Positions 1 to 6,402 of a stretch of 10,618 bases of DNA are shown one piece after another (positions within the stretch are counted from its first letter, which is position 1; every line of letters starts with the position of its first letter). The position numbers and the translations under genes are program-made. Under the pieces are notes generated by a model that saw only the letters and a list, made by a program, of their open reading frames with translations, was not told where the DNA came from and did not search any database. This stretch comes from an uncultured Clostridia bacterium (lineage in GTDB: Bacteria; Bacillota; Clostridia; Christensenellales; Borkfalkiaceae), in NCBI GenBank assembly GCA_944369635.1, contig CALVXL010000065.1, positions 1 to 10,618 of the forward strand, given 5' to 3'.

Positions 1-92
1 CCTGCCAGTCGGCTTGCAAAACTTCCTGCACGGTCGGCAACCAGTCCTGCGAAAAAATTACCAGAGAAACCAAGATCAAAGACATCAACTGA
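1..92 (+). CDS. scfA: SCIFF peptide precursor, C-terminal part (ranthipeptide), 5' end outside window
   Basis: The reading frame starts at base 3 and ends at TGA 90-92, giving 29 visible residues. It opens with CQSACKTSCTVGNQSCE, the signature C-terminal core of the SCIFF family, so four of the expected six cysteines are visible (codons at 3, 15, 27 and 48). In the characterised Clostridium thermocellum homologue the maturase joins a Cys to a Thr five residues downstream. The same pair is present here: Cys at 15-17 and Thr at 30-32. The next gene is the matching radical SAM maturase, which supports the call. After the core there is a charged tail, KITRETKIKDIN, which seems longer than in SCIFF peptides I know. 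Leader, start codon and promoter lie upstream of the window. The biological role of SCIFF products is unknown. Confidence 0.93.
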   Translation, partial: CQSACKTSCTVGNQSCEKITRETKIKDIN

Positions 93-110
93 TTGAAAAA
101 CGATTTTTCG

Positions 111-133
111 GGAGCAGTAATTTTTACTGCTCC
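111..133 (+). other. Perfect 10-bp hairpin between scfA and scfB (possible attenuator or processing site)
   Basis: GGAGCAGTAA at 111-120 pairs perfectly with TTACTGCTCC at 124-133 around a 3-base loop (TTT). The hairpin lies 18 bases after the scfA stop and 25 bases before the scfB start. The downstream flank is TCATTCATG, with no T-run, so a complete intrinsic terminator is not supported. A likely role, by inference, is partial termination or 3'-end protection, giving more precursor mRNA than maturase mRNA. Confidence 0.7.
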
Positions 134-158
134 TCATTCATGTTACGGAGAAAAATAA

Positions 159-1493
159 ATGGTACATACATTTGAAGCCGACGGAACGTACTATCTTTTC
201 GACAACGCTTCCGGCGCGCTGCATATCTGCGATAAACTTACGTCCGAAGTCGTGAAGAAGATGAACGGCGAACCCTACGATTTTCACGGTGCGGACGAGG
301 AGGCGATCGGGGAGATCGAAGCGGAAATCGCCGAACTGAAAAAAGAGGGGGTGCTTTTTGCCGAGGAGGAAAGGGAAATCCCGTTGAAAAGCGACCTCGT
401 AAAGGCGCTTTGCCTGCATATTTGCCACGACTGCAACCTGCGCTGCGAATACTGTTTTGCGGGGCAGGGAAATTATAAGGGCAGGACGGAATATATGAGC
501 TTCGACGTGGCGAAAGCCGCCGTCGATTTTCTTATTGCGAACAGCGGCAACCGCAGAATCCTCGAAATGGACTTTTTCGGCGGCGAACCGCTGATGAACC
601 TTTCCGTCGTCAAAAAGACGGTGGACTACGCCAAAAAGCAAGGGAAAAAACACAATAAAAAATTCCTTTTCACCCTGACGACCAACGGCGTTTTATTAAA
701 CGAGGAAACGGCGAAATATCTGAACGAAGAGATGGAAAACGTCGTGTTGAGCATTGACGGAAGAAAGGAAGTTCATGACGGCGTGCGCAAGACCGTCAAC
801 GGCAAGGGCAGCTATGACGTCATCATCGAAAATATCAAAAATTTCGTAAAGATGCGCGGGGACAAGCACTATTACGTTCGCGGGACCTTTACCAAAAAGA
901 ATCTCGATTTCGGAAACGACGTGCTGTATCTGGCGGATAACGGCATGACGGAAATTTCTTTGGAACCCGTCGTGACCGATAAAAACAGTCCGCTTTACAT
1001 TTCCGAAAACGATCTTCCCGCCATCGCCGAGGAATATAAGCGGCTCGCGCGGGAATATAAGCGGCGTTTCGCCGCGGGGGAACGGCTGTTCAATTTCTTT
1101 CATTTCCAGATCGATCTCAAAGGCGGTCCGTGCCTGAAAAAGCGCGTTTCGGCGTGCGGCGCGGGCAACGAATATTTCTCCGTAACGCCTGCGGGGGATA
1201 TCTTTCCCTGCCATCAGTTTGCCGACGATCCCAAATTTAAAATGGGCAACGTGTTCGAAGACAAGCTCGACGGAAAAATCCGCGCGCTTTTCCGCGACAA
1301 CAACCTCTATACCCGCGAAAAATGTAAGAATTGCTTTGCAAAATTTCATTGCAGCGGCGGCTGCCCCGCGAACAACATTCACTTCGGCGGAGATATCAAC
1401 ACCCCTTACGAAATCACCTGCGGCATGATGAAAGCCCGCACGGAGTGCGCGCTGGACATTTACGCGAAGACCAAAGCGGAAGAAAATAGCTGA
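159..1493 (+). CDS. scfB: SCIFF radical SAM maturase (thioether-forming, SPASM domain)
   Basis: This 444-residue radical SAM enzyme uses SAM and iron-sulfur clusters to install Cys-to-Thr thioether bonds in the SCIFF precursor encoded just upstream. Residues 1-80 resemble the PqqD-like peptide-recognition (RRE) domain seen in such maturases. The SAM-cluster motif is C92-x3-C96-x2-C99, followed by the GGEP SAM-binding motif at 141-144. The C-terminal SPASM region has C325, C333 and C351, then C389-x2-C392-x5-C398-x3-C402, then C421 and C430, enough to hold two auxiliary [4Fe-4S] clusters. The start ATG is preceded by ACGGAG (145-150) at 8 bases. One oddity is that C85, C89 and C92 form a second, overlapping CX3CX2C pattern. 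Length and neighbourhood fit ScfB. The protein is probably cytoplasmic, since no signal peptide is visible. Confidence 0.95.
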   Translation: MVHTFEADGTYYLFDNASGALHICDKLTSEVVKKMNGEPYDFHGADEEAIGEIEAEIAELKKEGVLFAEEEREIPLKSDLVKALCLHICHDCNLRCEYCFAGQGNYKGRTEYMSFDVAKAAVDFLIANSGNRRILEMDFFGGEPLMNLSVVKKTVDYAKKQGKKHNKKFLFTLTTNGVLLNEETAKYLNEEMENVVLSIDGRKEVHDGVRKTVNGKGSYDVIIENIKNFVKMRGDKHYYVRGTFTKKNLDFGNDVLYLADNGMTEISLEPVVTDKNSPLYISENDLPAIAEEYKRLAREYKRRFAAGERLFNFFHFQIDLKGGPCLKKRVSACGAGNEYFSVTPAGDIFPCHQFADDPKFKMGNVFEDKLDGKIRALFRDNNLYTREKCKNCFAKFHCSGGCPANNIHFGGDINTPYEITCGMMKARTECALDIYAKTKAEENS

Positions 1494-1499
1494 CGCACA

Positions 1500-1533
1500 G
1501 CCGTTTTTTGCCAAAAAACGGCGGATTTTTCTT
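1500..1533 (+). terminator. Probable intrinsic terminator after scfB
   Basis: GCCGTTTTTT (1500-1509) and AAAAAACGGC (1513-1522) form a 10-bp stem with loop GCC. The T-rich stretch ATTTTTCTT follows after two G's. The hairpin lies 6 bases beyond the scfB stop. The lower stem is mostly A-T, so strength is uncertain. The T-rich tail also forms one arm of the inverted repeat around the next promoter. Confidence 0.6.
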
Positions 1534-1550
1534 GACTATAAAGAAAATCC
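1523..1550. repeat. Imperfect inverted repeat spanning the secD -35 box
   Basis: GGATTTTTCTT (1523-1533) is the reverse complement of AAGAAAATCC (1541-1550) apart from one extra T, with a 7-base centre. It covers the upstream edge of the -35 box and half of the promoter spacer. It could be a repressor operator, a second stem reinforcing the scfB terminator, or both. The sequence cannot separate these options. Confidence 0.55.
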
Positions 1551-1560
1551 GTTATATAAT
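1532..1560 (+). promoter_or_regulatory. Sigma-A type promoter for secD-secF
   Basis: The -35 box TTGACT (1532-1537) matches consensus at 5 of 6 positions, and the -10 box TATAAT (1555-1560) is perfect. The spacer is the optimal 17 bases. Transcription should begin near 1566-1569, leaving a leader of about 85 bases before the secD ATG. It follows the scfB terminator, so secDF forms its own transcription unit. The -35 box lies within an inverted repeat (1523-1533 and 1541-1550). Confidence 0.88.
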
Positions 1561-1562
1561 AG

Positions 1563-1614
1563 TTTAGTCTAAATATATTTTAGCAAAGTTTTGCTTTCTC
1601 CGCGGCGAGCGGAG
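1563..1614. repeat. Cluster of small palindromes at the secD transcription start and leader
   Basis: Four symmetric elements lie between the -10 box and the secD ribosome site. TTTAG-T-CTAAA is at 1563-1573. CTAAA-TATAT-TTTAG at 1569-1583 shares an arm with it. AGCAAA-GT-TTTGCT is at 1582-1595. A GC hairpin, CTCCGC-GGCGA-GCGGAG, is at 1598-1614. The first two sit where a repressor could block initiation. The others could fold in the mRNA leader. No regulator family can be named from the sequence. Confidence 0.45.
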
Positions 1615-1651
1615 GGCGGAATTTACGGTAACTGCTTTCGAGGAGGCAAAG

Positions 1652-2971
1652 ATGAACAAAAAGAAGTCAATCGCTTTACTGGTCGTTATCAGTATAGTGC
1701 TCGTCGTTCTGGCGGTGCTGACGTTCGCGCAGTTCAGAATCCCCGGTTACAAGAACGGCACAAAGATTTATCAGTCGTTTTTGGGCGCGGTCGCGCTTGA
1801 CGAGGATATGGAAGGCGGCGTAGCTTACGAACTTACGCTGAAAGACGATATAACGGAAGAGGGGGAGGAAATCGACCCGCAGGAAATCATCATTACGCTG
1901 GAAAAAAGGCTGGAAGCGCTGGGCTATACCGGCTCCATCGTAACGGCGTACCGCGCAAAGGATACGGATAATTATTCCTTCCGCGTGGAAATGAGAAACA
2001 GCGACGCCGCCGCTACCGACATTGGGACCGTTGCGGCGTACGGCGAAATCGAATTTACCGACGGCAACGGCAATATTCTCTTCGGCGACGAAGAACTCAA
2101 AAGCGCGAAATACGTTTCGCAGACGGTAAGCGCCACGACCTCTCATTACGTGCAGCTGAAATTCACGGACAACGGGTTGAAAATCCTCGAAGACGCCATC
2201 GACGCGGCGGCTTCTTCGGAAGATTCCTCTTCCACGGAATTCACGCTGAAAATCACGCTCGGCGATACCGAACTTTTTTCCAGTACGCTCAGCAAAGATT
2301 ATCTTGCGGACAACTCGCTTCTGATCACTTCTTCGGATGAAACCACCGCCCGCCGGCTGGCGCTTCAGATCAGCTCCGGCGGACTCAAATACGAATACGA
2401 GATCAGCGACGCGCTGACCGTTACGCCGGGTCTCGGCGAAAACGCGGCTTCGCTCACGTTCTGGGCTTGCTTTGCGGCGGTCATCGTCATCATTATCGCG
2501 CTCTGCATCATGTACGGCGGGTTCGGCGCGATCTCCTCGGTTTCGGTGTTCTTCTTCATCATGATGGAAATTATCATGCTGATCTTAGTGCCGGGCGTCA
2601 CCTTAAACTTTGCGGGCGTCATCGGCATCATGGCGGCGGTGCTTCTGACCGTCGATTCCATGGCGATCATCATGCACAGAGTGCGCGAAGAATACCGTAA
2701 CGACAAAACCGTAAAAGCCGCAATCAAAACGGCTTACAAGCGCTCGATTTTGTCCATTCTGGAAATCGACTGCGTGCTCGCGGTATTCTCGCTTTTAATG
2801 TTCCTTATCTGCAAGGGGTATGCGGCGAACTTTGCCGTAACTTTCGGCATCGGCGTAGTGCTTTCCGCGTTGATCACCATGTTCTTCTCGCAGCTCCTCG
2901 TTTATATGGCGCTTCCTCTCTTTAAGGAAAAGAGCGAAAAATTCCTCAAACTCAAAAGGGAGGCGAAATAA
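1652..2971 (+). CDS. secD: Protein translocase subunit SecD (divergent)
   Basis: This 439-residue membrane protein is the SecD half of the SecDF accessory complex, which works with SecYEG to pull exported proteins across the membrane using the proton gradient. TM1 is at about residues 7-27. A large extracytoplasmic region follows, with the shortened first-domain signature DEDMEGGVAYELTL (50-63) and the typical pre-TM2 stretch around 233-250. Five further helices lie at about 266-288, 290-313, 318-341, 366-388 and 392-423. TM4 and its following loop keep the family hallmark in altered form: TVDSMAIIMHRVREEYRN (333-350) corresponds to the usual VDAN...RIREE. The transport aspartate is retained as D335, and D373 sits in TM5. 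The start has a strong site, AGGAGG at 1641-1646, with 5 bases of spacing. secF starts directly after the stop. Confidence 0.9.
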   Translation: MNKKKSIALLVVISIVLVVLAVLTFAQFRIPGYKNGTKIYQSFLGAVALDEDMEGGVAYELTLKDDITEEGEEIDPQEIIITLEKRLEALGYTGSIVTAYRAKDTDNYSFRVEMRNSDAAATDIGTVAAYGEIEFTDGNGNILFGDEELKSAKYVSQTVSATTSHYVQLKFTDNGLKILEDAIDAAASSEDSSSTEFTLKITLGDTELFSSTLSKDYLADNSLLITSSDETTARRLALQISSGGLKYEYEISDALTVTPGLGENAASLTFWACFAAVIVIIIALCIMYGGFGAISSVSVFFFIMMEIIMLILVPGVTLNFAGVIGIMAAVLLTVDSMAIIMHRVREEYRNDKTVKAAIKTAYKRSILSILEIDCVLAVFSLLMFLICKGYAANFAVTFGIGVVLSALITMFFSQLLVYMALPLFKEKSEKFLKLKREAK

Positions 2972-3865
2972 ATGAAAAAGTTCGACTACATGAAAAGCTT
3001 CAAAGTTCTCCTCGCCGTCGCGCTGGTGATCATCGTGGCGGGAGCGTTCGTGCTCGGCTTTTTGAATTTCAATAAAGACGTAAAGTATACCAAACATTAC
3101 GAAATCGTCGTTCAGGCGAACGATATCGGCAAGGCGGAAGAAACCGTTAAAGATACGGCGGAAAAGGTGTTCAGACAGGAGGGCGTCAACCCCGTTTATT
3201 CCGAGAGCACCAACGATAATTTCGAATTTACGCTCGTTTACCTTTTCAGAAACGATGTTTCCGCTTCAGTCGTGGAATCGTTGCAGAAGGAAATGGACAG
3301 CGTGTTTCAGCAAACGACCGTCGAAGTCAAAGTGGAAAAAAATTACGCCGAAGGCTATTTTGCCTTCACCGAAATGTGGTGGGCGCTTTTAGCGGCGGGA
3401 ATCCTTTTGGTGGTCGCGTTCTTCTATGCGGCGATCCGCTACAAATGGGCCGCGGCGTTCGCGTTTTTGATAACTTCCGTGTTCGGCGCGGCGTTGACCC
3501 TTGCGCTTACGGCGCTTGTCCGCGTACCCGTTACGCCCGCTTATCTTGCGGTGCTGGCGGCGGCGTTCGTCTTTACCATGGCGATGGCGCTGTATTTCAT
3601 GAATACCGTCAAGGAAGATAAGAAAAACGTTGCAAATGCCGACGCTACTGCCGTGCAACTTGCGGCGGGCGCGTTCCGCGAAGTGTTTTTGAAAAACCTC
3701 GTAACGTTGATCGCATTCCTCGTGTTTGTCGTCGCGATGCTCATCCTCGGTACGATGGCGGTGAAGTTTGTCGCGTTGCAGATCGTCGTGGCGATCGTTT
3801 CTGCGGTTTTTGCCTCCTCGCTTTGCGGCGGGTTTTATGCGGGGCTGAGAAAGTCGAAGAAATAA
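2972..3865 (+). CDS. secF: Protein translocase subunit SecF, highly divergent, lacking expected TM3/TM4 polar residues
   Basis: This 297-residue protein has the SecF layout: TM1 (about 11-31), an extracytoplasmic domain (32-135) and five more helices (about 136-156, 160-183, 189-211, 240-263, 267-290). Its ATG follows the secD stop with no gap, and GGGAGG (2958-2963) gives a strong ribosome site at 8 bases. Its position after secD and the IRYKW stretch at 155-159 (usual FRYR-like) support the name. The family motifs are badly eroded. The usual GIDFxGG segment after TM1 is not recognisable. The HD pair expected in TM3 aligns with S169-V170. The ND(T/S) expected in TM4 aligns with A204-M205, inside an all-hydrophobic stretch. 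If these alignments hold, SecF cannot contribute the usual proton-relay aspartate. It may act as a structural partner of SecD. The name rests on synteny and topology as much as on sequence. Confidence 0.82.
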   Translation: MKKFDYMKSFKVLLAVALVIIVAGAFVLGFLNFNKDVKYTKHYEIVVQANDIGKAEETVKDTAEKVFRQEGVNPVYSESTNDNFEFTLVYLFRNDVSASVVESLQKEMDSVFQQTTVEVKVEKNYAEGYFAFTEMWWALLAAGILLVVAFFYAAIRYKWAAAFAFLITSVFGAALTLALTALVRVPVTPAYLAVLAAAFVFTMAMALYFMNTVKEDKKNVANADATAVQLAAGAFREVFLKNLVTLIAFLVFVVAMLILGTMAVKFVALQIVVAIVSAVFASSLCGGFYAGLRKSKK

Positions 3866-3884
3866 TTTTTTGCAAAATTTATAA

Positions 3885-3911
3885 GATAAGGCGGGCTACC
3901 CGCCTTATTGT
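3885..3911 (+). terminator. Probable intrinsic terminator after secF
   Basis: ATAAGGCGGG (3886-3895) pairs perfectly with CCCGCCTTAT (3899-3908) around loop CTA, with a possible extra G-U pair at the base. The GC core followed by TTATTGT gives a short, imperfect T-rich tail. It lies 20 bases past the secF stop and separates the secDF unit from the recJ operon. Termination is likely but may be leaky. Confidence 0.7.
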
Positions 3912-3947
3912 CGTATTAAAAGAAAACGTTGTCAACTTTTTCGTTCG

Positions 3948-3976
3948 TTCAAACCGCGCGGAGGGGTTGGTATAAA
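3948..3976 (+). promoter_or_regulatory. Weak candidate promoter for the recJ-relA-hemZ operon
   Basis: TTCAAA (3948-3953; 4 of 6 matches to the -35 consensus) and TATAAA (3971-3976; 5 of 6 to the -10) are separated by 17 bases. This is the best pair I see between the secF terminator and recJ. It would give a leader of roughly 105 bases containing both GC-rich hairpins. The -35 match is poor, so this is tentative. Confidence 0.35.
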
Positions 3977-3989
3977 AAAGCTGAGAATT

Positions 3990-4056
3990 CGCCGCGGCTT
4001 GCACGCGCGGCGTCTGCCCGAAATATTTATGCGGCGCGGAAAAGAAGTTTCCGCGC
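3990..4056 (+). promoter_or_regulatory. Structured recJ leader: two GC-rich hairpins
   Basis: CGCCGCG (3990-3996) pairs with CGCGGCG (4006-4012) around a 9-base loop. GCGCGGAAA (4034-4042) pairs perfectly with TTTCCGCGC (4048-4056) around loop AGAAG. Neither is followed by a T-run, so simple terminators are unlikely. The second ends 33 bases before the recJ ATG, leaving the ribosome site (AAAGGAG, 4078-4084) open. No known riboswitch class is recognised. A protein-binding or stability role is possible. Confidence 0.5.
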
Positions 4057-4089
4057 GGGGTTAAAAATCTGAAAAACAAAGGAGCGGCG

Positions 4090-6402
4090 ATGAAAGAGAT
4101 CGTTTACGGACAAAAATTCACGGACGAAGAGGAGCGAAAAATTGCGGGCATAGCCGCGGCCGCGGACATTCTGCCCGATACCGCCGCGCTCTTGTACCGC
4201 AGGGGATTCACTTCGGCGGAAAGCGTAAAGGAATTTCTCACGCCGGGTAAAGCGCGTTTTCACGATCCCTTTTTGCTGAAGGGTATGCGCGAGGCAGCTG
4301 ATCGTATACGGGAAGCGCGCGACGCGGGCGAAACGGTTCTCATCTTCGGCGATTACGACGCCGACGGCATTTCCGCCGCAAGTATTCTCAAAAAGGCGTT
4401 CGACGAGTTCGGCGTGGAATCATATGCCGTCGTGCCCGAACGGGAAAACGGATACGGGCTCAATACGGACATTGTAGCGCAGTACGCGGAAGAAATCTAT
4501 ATGGGGCTCGTCGTCACGGTGGACTGCGGTATCAGCGATCGAGAGAAAGTGGAATTCATCAAAAACGAACTCGGTGTGGACGTCATCGTTACCGATCATC
4601 ACGAAATTCCGGAAATCATTCCCGACTGCATCGTCGTCAATCCAAAGCTGAAAAATCAGGAATATCCTTTCGACGGGCTTTGCGGCGCGGGAGTAGCCTA
4701 TAAACTTGCCGCCGCGCTTTTAGGCGAAAAAGCGGAAAAGTTTCTCGATATCGCCGCCCTCGCCACGGTGGCGGACTCTATGTCTCTCGTCGGGGAAAAC
4801 AGAAGCATTGTCGCGGAAGGGCTCAAACTGTTGCGCAGGGGCGCGCGCCCCGCGTTCAAAACGCTTTTGTCGGTGGCGTCGGCAAAGGATATCACGGCGC
4901 AGACGCTCGCTTACGCGCTCGCGCCCCGCGTCAATGCCGCGGGCAGAATGGGAGACGCTTCCGCCGCTCTCAGTCTGTTTTTATCGGAAGACGAAGGGGA
5001 AATTTTCGATCTTTGCGTAAAGCTGAATGCCTATAACATCGAGCGGCAGGCGGAATGCGATAAACTTTACAAAATCGCAAAAGCGCAGATCGCAAAAGAA
5101 GGTGCGTACCGCAACGTCATCATGCTGAAAGGCGACGACTGGCGCACGGGATTTATCGGTATCGTCGCGGCGCGCCTTGCGGAAGAATATGCCCGCCCCG
5201 TCATCTTGTTTGCGGGGGTAAACGGTTTTTATAAAGGATCCGCGCGGTCGGTCGTCGCGGTCAATATCTTCGAAGCGATTTCTTCTTGCAAAGATCTTCT
5301 GCTGGAGTTCGGCGGACATTCGCAGGCGGCGGGCGTTGCCGTCAGCGCGGAAAATTTTTCTTTGTTTTACGACGCGCTGGACAGTTACCTCGGCGCGCAT
5401 TACGGCGCGGAAGACTTTGTACCGAAAATTTACGCGGACGGTTTGCTCGATAAGCCGCTTTCCATGCGGTTTGCGGAAGAGCTCGACCTGCTCGAACCCT
5501 GCGGCGTGGGCAACCGCCGCCCCGTGTTTGTCGTCGAAGCCGACCGCGTGGAGGCGACGCCCCTGAAAGCCGGCTCGCCGCACGCTTCGTTTTTTCACCC
5601 CGTGTGCGAAATGCTCTACTTCGGCGGGGCAAAGGAGGCGGAAGATCTTGCGCTTCCCGTGGAAAAAACCATCGTCTTCGAACCGAACGTTTCGGTATTC
5701 AACAGGCAAAAACGTCTGAAAGGTTTCGTGCGCGAAGTGCTTTACGGCTGTTCATGCGGCGAGGAGATGGACGACGTCATGTTTGAAAAACAGCTTGCTG
5801 CATGCGCGGCGGCCGCGGATAGTTCATTTTCTTATGAGGTAACCGATACGGCGGGAGTGCGCGCGCTCGTAAAGGAAGCGCTCAAAAGCCGCTACGGCAC
5901 GGCGTTTGTGTTTTCCGACGCGAACAACGTATCGAAATTCGAGGAATTGCAAGACGTTCCGAAATGTCTGTTTTCCCCCGCGGAAAGTAATCTTCTAAAT
6001 GCCGTCGTCATAGGCGGAGGCAGGCCGCTTGACAATTTCAACGAAATCATATATATGGATAAACCGCCCGTCGTGTACGCGGCGGGGCGGAAGACCTACG
6101 TGAATTGCGAGCTTTCGGGCAGGCGGCTTTTTAAGCGTCTGGACGTTTCCCGCGCCGCGATGAAGGACGTTTTTGTCGCCCTTCGCGCCTTGCGCGGCAA
6201 AAAGTTTAAAAAAGGGATTGATTTTTATAAACAAAATAATGTAAAATACAATGTAAGAGAATTTTTGTTCGGGCTTCGCGTGTTTGAGGAACTCGGGATC
6301 TTCGCCGCGGAAAACGGCATATTTACGCAGACGGACAAAAAAAGCGATTTGAGCAACTCTTCGGTATATAAACTCGTGGAAAGGATTTTGGCTGATGATT
6401 GA
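4090..6402 (+). CDS. recJ: Single-stranded-DNA-specific 5'-3' exonuclease RecJ
   Basis: This 770-residue DHH/DHHA1 phosphoesterase degrades single-stranded DNA 5'-3' during recombinational repair, mismatch repair and stalled-fork processing in the cytoplasm. The metal-binding motifs are all visible: GDYDADG (87-93), VDCG (144-147), TDHHE (168-172) and ATVADS (225-230). The NAAGRMGDA segment (282-290) and the DHHA1 motif GGHSQAAG (408-415) follow. Next is the RecJ OB-type region with LEPCGVGNRRPVF (468-480), where the common form is closer to PFGxGNPxP. The last 290 residues are a less conserved extension, as in the long Firmicutes RecJ proteins; the length is close to the Bacillus form rather than the shorter E. 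coli one. AAAGGAG at 4078-4084 with 5-base spacing supports the start. It is the first gene of the operon, and its last 8 bases overlap relA. Confidence 0.97.
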   Translation: MKEIVYGQKFTDEEERKIAGIAAAADILPDTAALLYRRGFTSAESVKEFLTPGKARFHDPFLLKGMREAADRIREARDAGETVLIFGDYDADGISAASILKKAFDEFGVESYAVVPERENGYGLNTDIVAQYAEEIYMGLVVTVDCGISDREKVEFIKNELGVDVIVTDHHEIPEIIPDCIVVNPKLKNQEYPFDGLCGAGVAYKLAAALLGEKAEKFLDIAALATVADSMSLVGENRSIVAEGLKLLRRGARPAFKTLLSVASAKDITAQTLAYALAPRVNAAGRMGDASAALSLFLSEDEGEIFDLCVKLNAYNIERQAECDKLYKIAKAQIAKEGAYRNVIMLKGDDWRTGFIGIVAARLAEEYARPVILFAGVNGFYKGSARSVVAVNIFEAISSCKDLLLEFGGHSQAAGVAVSAENFSLFYDALDSYLGAHYGAEDFVPKIYADGLLDKPLSMRFAEELDLLEPCGVGNRRPVFVVEADRVEATPLKAGSPHASFFHPVCEMLYFGGAKEAEDLALPVEKTIVFEPNVSVFNRQKRLKGFVREVLYGCSCGEEMDDVMFEKQLAACAAAADSSFSYEVTDTAGVRALVKEALKSRYGTAFVFSDANNVSKFEELQDVPKCLFSPAESNLLNAVVIGGGRPLDNFNEIIYMDKPPVVYAAGRKTYVNCELSGRRLFKRLDVSRAAMKDVFVALRALRGKKFKKGIDFYKQNNVKYNVREFLFGLRVFEELGIFAAENGIFTQTDKKSDLSNSSVYKLVERILADD

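Noticed and set aside
696..1514. Minus-strand open frame opposite scfB (272 codons)
   Set aside because: It is antisense to an unmistakable radical SAM gene, has no motif of its own and has no convincing ribosome site or promoter.
3929..3934. TTGTCA as a -35 box for recJ
   Set aside because: The -10 position 17 bases downstream reads AACCGC, which does not resemble TATAAT. The TTCAAA/TATAAA pair is a better, though weak, candidate.
4981..5709. Minus-strand open frame opposite recJ (242 codons)
   Set aside because: The opposite strand carries the RecJ DHHA1 region, and this frame shows no independent protein features.
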